Assembly: GCF_958295425.1 (NCBI RefSeq)
Contig: NC_081143.1
Coordinates: forward strand, 186,001 to 250,000
Length of the DNA stretch: 64,000 nucleotides
Direction: 5' to 3'
Origin: Solea solea
Taxonomy: Eukaryota > Chordata > Actinopteri > Pleuronectiformes > Soleidae
The translations under genes and the position numbers were made by a program. The notes beneath the pieces are model-generated. The model saw only the letters and a program-made list of their open reading frames with translations, ran no database searches and was not told where the DNA came from. Numbering within the stretch: position 1 is the first letter of the stretch; every line of letters starts with the position of its first letter. Positions 22,157 through 32,039 of the stretch are shown here, piece by piece.

Positions 22157-23098
22157 AAATGTAAAATTAAATTTACATTGTGGACATGCAGCTCTACTGA
22201 AGAGGAACTAAGACCATAAACCCTTTAGAACAATGTATGCAGGGCACCAGACTAACTTTTTACTAGGAGCACAGTAGCCCCCCCTATAACTGAATGTTTT
22301 AGGAGAGCAAGCAGAACATTTAGGGGCGCACACCTTAAACATTTCCTCTCATTTTCACTGTATTACTGATCAATACTCCGATAATAATTGAATAAATTGC
22401 AATGTGCTGTTTAGAATTCCCAGTGAATTTTTATTGTGCACTTGTTTGTTAAAGAATAACATCACATAAGAGACATTAAGTGTACATAAAATACCATCAC
22501 TGTCACTACAGTACAATTATTAACTAGAAGTGGCCCGGTACTGTCCAGTACACAGAAACGGCACTTTTATTTGTGTACTGGCACATTTCACAAGATGCCG
22601 GTAATCTCTTATCAGTCCACTTGATTATGGTCCAGAGCAATAATGTCTCAGGGTACACTATGTGACGTTCACCTGTTCTCGCAAAAGTCAAGTGTTTATT
22701 CCTTGAGTTTGGAGTTTTTATTTTCTATCTAATCTCTATCTGGAAGACGACCGCTGTGGCGACCATCATCATGCTTCAAAAGCATGAGTTAGCTCATCCA
22801 CACACTCATACTTTCTGATATAATAAAAATAAACATGGAGCTGGCAAGTTGAGGCTTGAAAATATCAGAGGAAGATGCACAGAAGGGATTAAGCTGGGCA
22901 ATAGCCCGGTATCCTGGACTCTTGCTCAAAAATTAATAAATTGATAAAGTTGAACCTGAATTTTCCTTAACACTAAAACAAGGCCAGACCAAAAGTTTCA
23001 CTCCCAGGGCTGGAGTATGCCAGGTCTCATATTATTAGATATTAATGTAGATGTGATGCAATAATTTGATGCACAAGCCTGTTTTCTTTGTGTATTAC

Positions 23099-23191
23099 CT
23101 TAATGACTCTGTCCTGGCAGTGCTGGATGATCTTACACAGCTCCTCTGTACCCTGAGACTCGAGACTCTGATGAAGGATCTGCTCAAACAT
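23099..23191 (-). CDS. Coding exon of an unidentified minus-strand gene (31 codons)
   Basis: Minus strand: acceptor TTGTGTTTTACTAG, then 93 nt with no stop in phase 0, then donor AAG|GTAATA. It encodes MFEQILHQSL...GTEELCKIIQHCQDRVIK, a soluble helical-looking segment. The next exon upstream (23616-23771) is also phase 0 at both ends, so the two join in frame. Phase agreement, consensus splice sites and protein-like composition argue for a real exon. I do not recognise the family. An identical exon is at 47875-47967. Whether either copy belongs to an expressed gene is unknown; no start or stop codon exon was found. Confidence 0.65.
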
Positions 23192-23615
23192 CTAGTAAAA
23201 CACAATTTGTAGTTTTGTACCTAACTTTGTGACATACATGCATGTAACACCAGACAAACTGACTCATATAGGAATATCCCATGAAATAATGTGATAATGT
23301 TATTTATCACATGTGGACCCAGGTCCACAGTCTGTATTGTGGCATCTTTAACTGTTTAACTGTCCACTGAGTTATCAAACCGCCAAAAGATGTTCGCCTT
23401 TAGTTCTACTGTGTCCTTGATCAATGCCACAGTCAGAACCTCATCATTCAACTATTTGACAAACTCTAGTCAAACAGGAGCTACAGTGTAGGAAAATGAT
23501 CAAGCAATATAATGAGTGTCAATAAAATGATTAGCTCTCATAGAAACTTCCCATTGTGTTAACCAGTTAACCAATAACCTATATCAGACTGGTTAGTCAG
23601 TAGTTGAGGTTTCAC
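23192..23615 (-). other. Putative intron between the two coding exons
   Basis: A 424-bp interval running from a GT donor (minus strand GAG|GTGAAA at 23615) to the acceptor next to 23191. AT-rich, no additional coding signal. Length and boundaries fit a short teleost intron. Confidence 0.55.
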
Positions 23616-23771
23616 CTCTCTCATGGGGATCTGGGCCCTTTGGACAAACACTGACGGGCTGCTCACGTCAAACTGTTGCTGCAGACCCTCAAGGCTCAGG
23701 TTCACCACCTTCTCATAGCAGCTGTGCATCTTAACTGGATGGAAAGCCAGCATGGAGATCTTCTCCATGTG
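23616..23771 (-). CDS. Coding exon of an unidentified minus-strand gene (52 codons)
   Basis: Minus strand: pyrimidine-rich acceptor TTGTCTTCCTCCTCAG, then 156 nt open in phase 0, then donor GAG|GTGAAA. It encodes HMEKISMLAFHPVKMHSC, YEKVVNLSLEGLQQQFDV and SSPSVFVQRAQIPMRE. Codon usage is G/C-rich at third positions compared with its surroundings, as expected of constrained coding sequence in an AT-rich neighbourhood. It joins in frame to the exon at 23099-23191. No signal peptide, transmembrane segment or catalytic motif is visible, and the family is not recognised. The second copy (48392-48547) encodes the same residues. More exons should lie at higher coordinates if the gene is complete; only a doubtful candidate (27118-27281) was seen. 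Confidence 0.7.
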
Positions 23772-24118
23772 CTGAGGAGGAAGACAAGAAGGGAGAGGAA
23801 GAGATGGATGAGGCATGGACAGATTTGGGAAAAATGTATAATTGTGTCTCACAATAAATATACTACTGCAAAAGTATCACTAATGTTACACTAGACAAAT
23901 GCTGTTTAAATCACAAACATATTTGGAATAGGAGTATAGGAATTGCGGATAGATAACATTTGTTTTGTAAAGATCCAGATTCTTGTGCTTCAACTGCGAA
24001 AATCAGAGTGCATTTTCTATACATAATCATTATATATTGTGCTTCAATTTAAGCACATTCTCATGTTATGGGTTTTATTTAAAGCAACACAATTTTCAAC
24101 CTTCACGTAATGTCTCTA
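23772..24118. other. AT-rich non-coding sequence upstream of the exon
   Basis: No exon-like ORF or repeat recognised. Probably intronic to the minus-strand gene. Confidence 0.4.
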
Positions 24119-24281
24119 AGCAGGGATGGGAAGTATTTCTGATACATGTATTAAAAAAAATACATATTTAAAATACGAAATATGCTCTTTTCTGGAGATG
24201 ATGAAAAATTCCTTCAGATTTTGTACCAATATATTTCCATTATGTGTATTTTATTTAAAATACTGTAACATACATCCTTTG
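24119..24281. mobile_element. Possible hAT-like MITE fragment
   Basis: Begins GCAGGGATGGGAAGTATTT and is rich in AAAATAC/GTATTTTA words in both orientations, the style of common fish hAT-type MITEs whose ends read like GGGATGGG...CCCATCCC. The opposite end is not clean (ACATACATCC), so boundaries and identity are tentative. Duplicated near 48895-49058. Confidence 0.3.
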
Positions 24282-24387
24282 AAAAAAAGTGATGACATAA
24301 GAAGACAAATTGCAGGATGCTGCTTCAGATTGGACGTCATGGTGCTTGTGCCTACTTTAATTTGCCAGGACTTGTTAAGATCACAAT

Positions 24388-24912
24388 TAGTCTACATAAG
24401 AATTGAATTGAGTCAAGCGATTACCATCAGAGCTGAGTTTCAAGACTTTAGAGCTCACTCTGTCGTTTACATCGATGACAGTGTTAAAGTCGCCACATAA
24501 AATAATTTTGTATCCGACCAATAGGGGTTCTTTAAGTCTTTTAAAAAGTTGAAAAATGTTTGTTCTCTCATGAGAGGTGTACACGTGTATCGTTCGTATT
24601 TTTTCTCCTCGGTAAAAACAATCCAACATGAGCAATCTACAAGGAATTAAATTAGGAAATCATTCGTTTTACGAATAATAGTGACATCACCAGTTTTAGA
24701 AAAAAGATCCCACCATCAGCTTTACTTTCGCCAATAGAAATTACACTTAGACCCTTGTTCCACATGCTGGATACCGTTACTCTTTACTTGTGTTCAGTCT
24801 CAGTTCTTGACAACATAATATGTCAAAGTCAGTTTTCAACAAGAATTTAATTTGTTGGGCTCTAAAAGAATTTGATTGGATGCCATGGGCATTCCAAGAT
24901 GAAACTTTGGGG
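24388..24912 (-). pseudogene. Decayed LINE endonuclease (ORF2 N-terminus), minus strand
   Basis: Minus translation from about 24912 gives VSSWNAHGIQSNSFRAQQI and DFDILCCQELRL, then a region with stops, then TIHVYTSHERTNIFQLFKRL and KIILCGDFNTVIDVNDRV. The WN-HG, QE and GDFN motifs are the first three landmarks of an APE-type LINE endonuclease. Several stops and frame changes make it non-functional. It faces away from the LINE C-terminal fragment at 25141, an arrangement discussed as possible twin priming. The duplicate is at about 49164-49688. Confidence 0.75.
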
Positions 24913-24961
24913 AAGGTCATAAATGTTTGGGGGGTTATGGTGTGGGTTTGTCGTGATTTTA

Positions 24962-24963
<2 letters not shown>

Positions 24964-24995
<32 letters not shown>

Positions 24996-25000
24996 TTATT
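24964..25000 (+). repeat. (AT)n microsatellite
   Basis: Uninterrupted TA dinucleotides followed by TTTATATATA. The duplicate is at about 49738-49778. Confidence 0.9.
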
Positions 25001-25140
25001 TTAAAATAAGTTGTTGCCAAAGTTGTTGCTGTAAGGGGGGCTCTCTGCTACAGCCTGCGGGTAAAGCGGGGTGCTGCCAACTCGCTGACCCTGACCCTTA
25101 TACCTATTCCAAGCCCTACCAGTAGAGGTCCCCCAAGCCC

Positions 25141-26050
25141 CAATTTATGAGCTGGAATAAAATGATATCAAAGTTTAGTTGGGGTGGCAAAAGACCCACG
25201 ATAAGACTGGAAACTCTCCAGCTGCCAAAAGAAGAAGGAGGGATGAGACTTCCAAAATTAAAGGAATACTACCATGCGGCCCAATTGAGATATATTGTAG
25301 GTTGGTGCAAACCAGACACAGTGAAATGAAATAGAAAAAGAGTTTGGAGAAAACCCAGTACAGAATATAATTGGGGATAAAGAAACATACAAGAAGATTC
25401 AAAACCAAATAGACACAATCACGATGTTCACATACAAAATATGGTTCAGCATAATAAAAAAATATAAGATACAGAAAGACACTAATTTATTGAATATGAT
25501 AGCAATTTTACACCGACTAGGTACGATATAGGATTTAAACAGTGGACAACCAAGGGAATCACAGCATGGTGTGTTTTGGTGAAAGATGGACAGCTTGAGA
25601 GTTTCCAAAATATGACAGAAAAAAAGGATTTAGATAATCAATCATGAATTCTGTGGATTCCTGCAACTTAGAGACTACTATATGAAAGAGATCAGGATGG
25701 ACCCCTCCTGAGAAGTGAATAGTGTGATCCAGATCATCATAATCAACGCATACAAAGAAACCACAATTAGAATTATATTGGGAATATATAAAAAAAATGC
25801 TACAAAATACATAAAAAAAAAGATGGGAATCAGGATTTAACATAAAACTTAGTGATGAAGATTGGCTAAGATTGGTATAATCTGCCAGACATTAGCCTCA
25901 TGTATGAAACAAAGTGCTTTTGAAGCAGAAACATATTTAGGTTACAAGGCCAGAGCTGCAGTGACTTCCTGACAAGTACAAATGAGCATTTCATGGGTTG
26001 TACTGGCAACAGATATGACAAATGTTGGGTGGCTGGGAGATTTTTTTTTA
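25141..26050 (+). pseudogene. Decayed LINE ORF2 C-terminal region, plus strand
   Basis: The plus frame from 25147 gives WNKMISKFSWGGKRPTIRL, ETLQLPKEEGGMRLPKLKEY and YHAAQLRYIVGWC, the conserved block after the RT domain in L1/Tx1-type ORF2. Further on, with stops and frameshifts, come GFKQWTTKGITAWCVLVKDG, QLRDYYMKEIRMDPS and DEDWLRLV, matching the later C-terminal part. It is broken by many stops. The second copy (49917-50750) lacks about 65 bp present here between the two AGAG words near 25597 and 25665. Confidence 0.75.
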
Positions 26051-26226
26051 ATCAGTCTTGAATATGTCAAAGATTACCCACAATATTAACTTTGAAGCAT
26101 TGTTAGTTTTGTGTAGCATCAGCTAAAACATGTACTCCCTCCCCTCTTAATTTGAAAAGAGGACATTTGTAATATGGAAATGATTGAATATTTGGTGGTT
26201 TTGAGGAGGACTGATGCAGGACAAAA

Positions 26227-27117
26227 GTATTAATCTTTTATGACAACAATTCTTGGGAGTGAACATTCCTGCCATATACTCAAGTGTATGGTGAAAACAA
26301 TGTTCAGTGTTCTATTGATCTATTAATAAAATGTTTTCATTTGAATTCCAATTTGCCAAGAGACCTTCTTACAAGAAAGTGTGCCATATGCACTAACACA
26401 GTGGAAATGAATCATAATGAAGCCTGAGGGTTAAGGAAACAGTTTGTCATCAACTAAATACTGTAGGTGTCCAAAGCCTGAGGGTCAACCTCTTTCCCCG
26501 GATGAAGCAGAATCCAGTCACGTTAACTGTGCGTTGTAAGAATGGAAAAGACTGTCATAAAAAAATAATAATAATTACAACACCCACACTGTATCAACAT
26601 TCAGAGTGGACCTAATTTTTAAGAATAGAGGGATAGATTTAGTGTATAGCCTACTTGTTAAATAGACAGGACAGTGCAGCAGCAGCACCAGCGAAGCTCT
26701 CTGAACAGATCAGCAATGTGACCCACAGTCCTCACAACCGAAGACGCAGCCGAAACACAGCAAGCGGTTCCGCGAAAACGGGAGCTTTGCAGCTGCGGGT
26801 CCGGGTGAGAGGACATCGGTTCTCACAGTGGAACTGTTCAGACAGCAAGTCTGGCTCCCGTGTAACGTCGCAGACAACACCATCTCAGAGATAGGATACT
26901 GACTGCATTTAAACACTAAACTTTCGAAAAAAACAGCAAAGCGAAAAAGAAAAAAAAGAGCATGGAACATTTACATGTGCATATATTAGTATTAACTATA
27001 TTTCGATTAATGCATGTGTATGTATGTAGTGAAAAGACGTAGTTACTGTAATTAACGAACACATTTTAGCAATGGCCTGCTGTTTAGCTCATTATAATAA
27101 TGTAAAATTTCACTTAC
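26227..27117. other. Single-copy region with a GC-richer patch
   Basis: Present only once in the window; homology with copy 2 ends at 26226. At about 26655-26900 base composition rises, CpGs appear, and a GT donor-like CCGGGTGAGAG occurs, resembling a 5' exon or small CpG-rich promoter. The 79-codon plus ORF and 86-codon minus ORF here have no recognisable family. The remainder is AT-rich with nothing identified. Confidence 0.35.
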
Positions 27118-27281
27118 CTCTACATTTTTGAGCATCTTCCTGTGACATGTCAATAGCCTCCCTCTACCACCAACTTCCCCAGTAATTCCTTGGTCAGCGA
27201 CTGATGCTGCAACTCCATTACATGTTCATCCACCTGCTGAGCAGACACTAACCTGTTCACGTTTTGGATATTAATCCGCTG
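27118..27281 (-). pseudogene. Possible exon with frameshift, minus strand
   Basis: A CCACCACAGCAG acceptor-like end precedes 164 nt and a strong donor GAG|GTAAGTG. One frame reads QRINIQNVNRLVSAQQVDEH, VMELQHQSLTKELLGKLVVE and then a stop. Removing one base from a G run would continue into EAIDMSQEDAQKC up to the donor. This suggests a coding exon damaged by one insertion, or a sequencing error. The predicted peptide is helical, family unknown. It lies upstream, on the same strand, of the exons at 23.1-23.8 kb and could belong to that gene, but nothing proves it. Confidence 0.35.
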
Positions 27282-28387
27282 CTGCTGTGGTGGGGAACTA
27301 CGTTGCGTTGGAGTGTGATGATGGTCGATAATTATCTTAAAGCTACAGTAGTAGTTGAAATAAACTGCCCCTTTGTTTCACCACACATGCATGGCAGAAA
27401 TGTTCGCTTCCAAGATTTTTTGTAATAAAAACATAACAGATTAATCCTCTGCATTCTTTGTGCGTTTGGATTTTTTTTTGAGGATATCTTACACCAAATT
27501 GCTTCAAATTTGGTGTAGGTGAAGTTATTTTCCACTGTCAGGGAATATCAACATTTTTCATTATCATATAACACACTATTCAATCAATATCTGAAGCTAA
27601 AATGATGTGGGTGTATTTTAGGGATATCATAGTATGGTGTGAATGTGGGTTTAGGAACAAATGTGTGTGTGTGTGTGTGTGTGTCTGTGTCTGTGTGTCT
27701 GTGTGTATGTGCAACTCCAGGCACTTCTTGTTCTCACATCAAGCTCAAATCGACATGATTACACAGGCACCTACACCTACAAAGAGGCTCATACACACAT
27801 TCACTCCTTTGAGTAAAAAAAAGAAACAGGCATCTTGAGGGACTTCAAAGACTTGCCCTCTACGTGAACCCAAACAAAAGTCTGGTTTTGTTTACACAGG
27901 TGCAATTACAGGTAAACACAATGTTTCACTTTGTTTGGGGCTCAATTCATCCTGACTGTCAAAGACACAGCCTCAGACGCTGAAGACCTCGACCTCATCA
28001 ACATCAGTCACAATGTACTGAAAAAGAAAAAGGTTAAATAATTTATCAAAACTAACCCTAACCCTATCATATTATAGTGATTACATGTAAAATAATTACA
28101 TCAAATCAAACATAAGCTAGATGTTTTGTATGACTTGTGTGATCATCCGTTTTTGATGAAGTTTAAAATCCATAATTTGTATTAGTAGTGTATGATTTCA
28201 CTTTCACTGAACTCAGTACCACTTATACTTCATATACTAGTAGTATGGAGTACTTTTACTGTATACGTTTTGGAGGAATATAGGGTCAAAGTTCACTTTT
28301 TGCAACAAACAATAGGGTAACATTTTTTGATGAAGTATAAAATCCTTATTTTTTATCAGTAGTTTATGATTTTACTTTCACTGGACG
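27282..28387. other. Non-coding region, diverged internal duplication
   Basis: Contains a GT microsatellite and two diverged copies of a roughly 65-bp segment: about 28148-28208 and about 28325-28385, sharing TTTTGATGAAGT, AAAATCC and TATGATTT(C/T)ACTTTCACTG. There are two telomere-like CCCTAA words at about 28058, too few to be meaningful. No gene recognised. Confidence 0.45.
27662..27710 (+). repeat. (GT)n microsatellite
   Basis: Run of TG dinucleotides with a few CT interruptions. Confidence 0.9.
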
Positions 28388-28608
28388 TATTCAGCTGAGG
28401 TTAGGCTGTTTTCAGATTTTTTTCTTTTTTCTACTGTCCCATAATATAAACCTCACTAATGAAGTTAACATCATATAAGATATACTTCTGTACCCTCAGT
28501 GTTTGATTTTGCAATGATTTCCCTGTTGGGATGTGTTTTTCTATTGGTGTCTGTTTGTGTGCGCATCCAGCCGAGATAAGGCTGTTTTCGGATTTTTTTC
28601 TACTGTCC
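28388..28608 (-). repeat. 176-bp satellite in inverted orientation (about 1.3 monomers)
   Basis: The reverse complement matches satellite words: CAGCTGAAT/CAGCC..., CCCATAATATAAACCTCAC, GAAGTTAACATC, GTACCCTCAGTGTTTGATTT and GTCTGTTTGTGTGCGCAT. It is the only clearly inverted satellite stretch in the window. It ends where a Tc1-like terminus begins. Confidence 0.9.
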
Positions 28609-28711
28609 ACAGTACTGTGCAAAGGTTTTAGGCAGTTGTGAAAAAAATGAATCAATCATCAATCAACAAAATGCAGTGAATAAACAAAAGAGAAATCTAA
28701 ATCACCCTTTG
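28609..28711 (+). mobile_element. Tc1/mariner-like terminal fragment
   Basis: CAGTACTGTGCAAAGGTTTT followed by AGGCAGTTGTGAAAAAAATG and AACAAAAGAGAAATCTAAAT resembles the ends of abundant fish Tc1-like elements. It stops abruptly at the next satellite monomer, so only one end remains. Named by resemblance, not by search. Confidence 0.5.
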
Positions 28712-28870
28712 TGAGGTTTATGTTATGGGACAGTAGAAAAATGAAAAAAATCAGAAAACAGCCGTATCCCTGCTGAATGCGCACAAAAACAGAGACAAAT
28801 AGAAAAACACATCCAAACAGTGAAATCATTGCAAAATCAAACACTGAGGGTACCGAAGAATATCTTATAA
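28712..28870 (+). repeat. 176-bp satellite, single plus-strand monomer
   Basis: A partial monomer (GAGGTTTATGTTATGGGACAG to GGGTACCGAAGAATATC) of the variant with AGCCGTATCCCTGCTG, followed by J2. Confidence 0.9.
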
Positions 28871-28928
28871 GATGTTAACTTCATATTATAGGACAGTAGA
28901 AAAAAGATTAAAATACCCTCGATCAGCC
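28871..28928 (+). repeat. Junction J2 (176-bp repeat into 141-bp repeat)
   Basis: GATGTTAACTTCATATTATA then GGACAGTAGAAAAAAGATTA then AAATACCCTCGATCAGCC: the start of a 176-bp monomer with an internal deletion, fused to a short unique stretch and then to 141-bp repeat. The same 58-bp junction occurs at 30079-30136, 32845-32902, 34317-34374, 51191-51248, 52970-53027 and 55435-55492. Confidence 0.9.
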
Positions 28929-29273
28929 TTAGTCCCTGATACACATACGGAAAAATCAGACTCCTGGCTTAATGCCTTTAGGAATTATTACAAAAAACAC
29001 ACCCGAACGGCTGACCATTGACCTTTTCCGAAAGTTGCACAGGTCTGAAACTCGACAACCGGGATAAGCTTTGGTCCCTGATACACATACGGAAAAATCA
29101 GACTCCTGACTCAATGCCTTTAGGAATTATTACAAAAAACACACCACAGCGGCTGACCTTTGACCTTTCCAAAGGTTGCACGGGTCTGAAACTCGGCACC
29201 CTGGATCAGCCAGGAGTCCCTGATACACATACGGAGAAATCAGCATCCGGGCTCATTGCCTTTAGGAATTATT
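28929..29273 (+). repeat. 141-bp tandem repeat, about 2.4 units
   Basis: Same units as at 5084-5993, ending in the shortened unit with CAGGAGTCCCTGATAC that always precedes J1. Confidence 0.93.
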
Positions 29274-29548
29274 GAAGAAAAGACAGTTTCCCACCTTTCT
29301 TACGTTTGAATTTTACAGACTGTGTTTTTGGCAGTTTTTTTTGGCCAGGGGGAAAAAAGCCCAAAGTCCTGTGTCCAAAAACTGAAAATCAGGTCATGTC
29401 AGACTCTATACAGTCTTAGACTCTTTGGCCAGAGGGGAAGTTTTGGAGGAACTACATTTCTACAGGTCGCAGGAGTGTGAATATTTCATTTGTCGTTTGG
29501 GGTCCCAAGACGAGCGGAACGACGAGGGTACATTAGTATATCTTATAA
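29274..29548 (+). repeat. Linker J1, uninterrupted
   Basis: About 275 bp from GAAGAAAAGACAG to the first GATGTTAAC. Contains CAGTCTTAGACTCTTTGG, the empty version of the TIR-element insertion site. Confidence 0.93.
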
Positions 29549-30136
29549 GATGTTAACTTTATTTGTGAGGTTTATGTTATGGGACAGTAGAAAAATGAAA
29601 AAAAATCAGAAAACAGTCGTATTCCAGCTGAATGCGCACAAAAACAGACAAAAATAGAAAAACACATTCAAACAGTGAAATCATTGCAAAATCAAACACT
29701 GAAGGTATATAACTATATCTTATAAGATGTTAACTTTATTTGTGAGGTTTATGTTATGGGACAGTAGAAAAATGAAAAAAAATCAGAAAACAGCCGTATC
29801 CCTGCTGAATGCACACAAAAACAGAGACAAATAGAAAAACACATCCAAACAGTGAAATCATTGCAAAATCAAACACTGAAGGTATATAACTATATCTTAT
29901 AAGATTTTAACTTTATTTGTGAGGTTTATGTTATGGGACAGTAGAAAAATGAAAAAATTGCGAAAACAGCCGTATCCCTGCTGAATGCGCACAAAAACAG
30001 ACACAAATAGAAAAACTCATCCAAACAGTGAAATCATTATAAATTCAAACACTGAGGGTACATCAATATACCTTATAAGATGTTAACTTCATATTATAGG
30101 ACAGTAGAAAAAAGATTAAAATACCCTCGATCAGCC
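29549..30136 (+). repeat. 176-bp satellite (3 monomers) plus J2
   Basis: Three monomers of the AAAATCAGAAAACAG(T/C)CGTAT(T/C)CC type, distinct from the main-array types, ending in J2 at 30079-30136. Confidence 0.93.
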
Positions 30137-30640
30137 TTAGTCCCTGATACACATACGGAAAAATCAGACTCCTGGCTTAATGCCTTTAGGAATTATTACA
30201 AAAAACACACCTAAACGGCTGACCTTTGACCTTTCCGAAGGTTACACAGGTCTGAAACTCGGCACCCTGGATCAGCCTTAGTCCCTGATACACACACGGA
30301 AAAATCAGACTCCTGGCTCAATGCCTTTAGGAATTATTACAAAAAACACACCCGAACGGCTGACCATTGACCTTTCCAAAGGTTGCACGGGTCTGAAACT
30401 CGGCACCCTGGATTAGTCTTAGTCCCTGATACACATACGGAAAAATCAGACTCCTGGCTTAATGCCTTTAGGAATTATTACAAAAAACACACCCGAACGG
30501 CTGACCATTGACCTTTTCCGAAAGTTGCACAGGTCTGAAACTCGGCAACCGGGATAAGCTTTAGTCCCTGATACACATACGGAAAAATCAGACTCCTGAC
30601 TCAATGTCTTTAGGAATTATTACAAAAAACACACCTAAAC
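30137..30640 (+). repeat. 141-bp tandem repeat, about 3.6 units, broken by L2
   Basis: Ends at CACACCTAAAC, the variant of CACACCCGAACGG into which the L2 element inserted. Confidence 0.93.
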
Positions 30641-31176
30641 ATCAGCGCAGACATCCCCCCCATTCTCCCCTGCACATCGGAGGAACAGCGGTGGAAGTGG
30701 TCTCCAGCTTCAGGTACCTGGGCGTGCATCTCAAGGACGACCTCACCTGGAGCAGCAACACTTCCAGCCTGGTCGGGAAGGCACACCAGCGCCTCTACTT
30801 CCTCAGGAGGCTGAGACGCGCTGGACTAGGAAGGTCAGCCCTTATCACCTTCTACAGATGTGTAGTGGAGAGTGTCCTGTGCTCCTGCATCACTGTGTGG
30901 CACGGCAGCTGCTCTGCAGCAGAGAAGAAGGCTCTGCAGAGAGTGGTGAAAGCTGCACAGAGAACCGTGGGCAGCAGCCTCCCCACCATCACGGACATCT
31001 TCACCTCCAGATGCAGGAAAAGGGCCACCTGCATCATGAGAGATCCCACTCACCCGGCACACACACTGTTCACCCACCTCCCCTCAGGCAGGAGGCTACG
31101 GAGCATCAAGAGCAGAACTACGAGACTGAGGAACAGCTTCTTCCCTGGAGCTGTCAGACTCCTGAACTCTCTGTAG
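30641..31176 (+). pseudogene. L2-type LINE ORF2 C-terminal fragment
   Basis: About 178 codons, open to TAG at 31176: SSFRYLGVHLKDDLTWS, ITFYRCVVESVLCSCITVWHG, RVVKAAQRTVGSSLPTI, SRCRKRATCIMRDPTHPAH, LPSGRRLRSIKSRTTRLRNS and FFPGAVRLLNSL. This order is the familiar end of fish L2-type ORF2 after the RT domain (no catalytic motifs retained). Upstream codons belong to the 141-bp repeat, so the apparent start methionine is not native. Encodes no active enzyme. Confidence 0.88.
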
Positions 31177-31489
31177 CCCCCATAGCCCTGCTGCCCCCAC
31201 CCCCCACATACTGTACTTTGCACATGCCCCCAGTACCGTACACACCCTTGAACCAAATTCTTTTTTGCACAGCACCTTACCTCCAGAGATTTAAAGTTTT
31301 GATCTCTTTTAATTTATATTTTGTTAAGTTAAACTGTTGGTTCTTATTTCTTATTTTCTTATTCTTCTTATTGCTGGGCCGACCGGGTTCTGGAGAGACT
31401 GATTTTCGTTCTGACCTCATGTCTAATGTGTGTTGGTATGACAATAAAGAAATCTTGAATCTTGAATCTTGAATCTTGAATCTTGAATC
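30641..31489 (+). mobile_element. 5'-truncated L2-type LINE, copy 1
   Basis: About 850 bp: the C-terminal coding end of ORF2, a 3'UTR and a short tandem tail (ATCTTGA)n in place of poly-A, as in L2/CR1-like LINEs. It is flanked by TAAAC or CTAAAC on both sides (30635-30640 and 31489-31494), a 5-6 bp target duplication. The same insertion with the same junctions occurs at 34446-35287, 53108-53929 and 55573-56394. Confidence 0.9.
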
Positions 31490-32039
31490 TAAACGGCTGA
31501 CCTTTGACCATTCCAAAGGTTATACAGGTCTGAAACTCGGCACCCTAGATTAGCCTTAGTCTGTGATACACATACGGAAAAATCAGACTCCTGGCTCAAT
31601 GCCTTTAGGAATTATTACAAAAAACACACCCGAACGGCTGACCATTGACCTTTCCGAAGGTTGCACAGGTCTGAAACTCGGCACCCTGGTCAGCCTTAGT
31701 CCCTGATACACACACGGAAAAATCAGACTCCTGGCTCAATGCCTATAGGAATTATTACAAAAAACTCACCCGAACGGCTGACCTTTGACCTTTCCAAAGG
31801 TTGCATGGGTCTGAAACTCGGCACCTTGGATTAGCCTTAGTCCCTGATACACATACGGAAAAATCAGACTCCTAACTCAATGCCTTTAGGAATTATTACA
31901 AAAAACACACCACAGCGGCTGACCTTTGACTTTTCCAAAGGTTGCACGGGTCTGAAACTCGGCACCCTGGATCAGCCAGGAGTCCCTGATACACATACGG
32001 AGAAATCAGCATCCAGGCTCATTGCCTTTAGGAATTATT
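31490..32039 (+). repeat. 141-bp tandem repeat, about 3.9 units
   Basis: Resumes with TAAACGGCTGACC after the L2 tail and ends in the pre-J1 unit. Several units carry TGACCTTTGACC (DR1). Confidence 0.93.

Larger units (their letters stand above)
21331..23098. other. AT-rich non-coding sequence
   Basis: No convincing ORF or splice-flanked coding exon on either strand. It holds the CTCF-like site and hairpin listed separately, and a stretch at about 22238-22370 (around GGGCACCAGACTAACT) that looks like an old interspersed repeat but could not be named. It lies downstream of the minus-strand exons, so it may be intron or flank. Confidence 0.5.
21121..26226 (+). repeat. Segmental duplication, copy 1 (about 5.1 kb non-satellite block)
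   Basis: Sequence from the decayed last monomer (GATGTACATTTCATTTG) to GATGCAGGACAAAAGTA is repeated at 45897-50913 at an offset of 24,776 bp with very few differences. It contains two coding exons, a CTCF-like motif, a hairpin, LINE debris and microsatellites, listed separately. Each copy directly follows a 176-bp array, so array plus block was probably duplicated together. Confidence 0.95.

Noticed and set aside
21331..23098. tRNA-derived SINE or RNA gene in the AT-rich block
   Set aside because: No A-box/B-box pair or cloverleaf was found by eye.
24126..24500. 124-codon plus ORF (172 codons in the second copy)
   Set aside because: It spans a MITE-like piece and antisense LINE endonuclease sequence; the longer version results from one added A in a homopolymer.
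28050..28066. Telomeric repeat (CCCTAA)
   Set aside because: Only about two copies; too short to call an interstitial telomere.
30835..31256. Minus-strand ORFs over the L2 fragments
   Set aside because: They are antisense to the recognisable L2 C-terminal frame and have no family resemblance.
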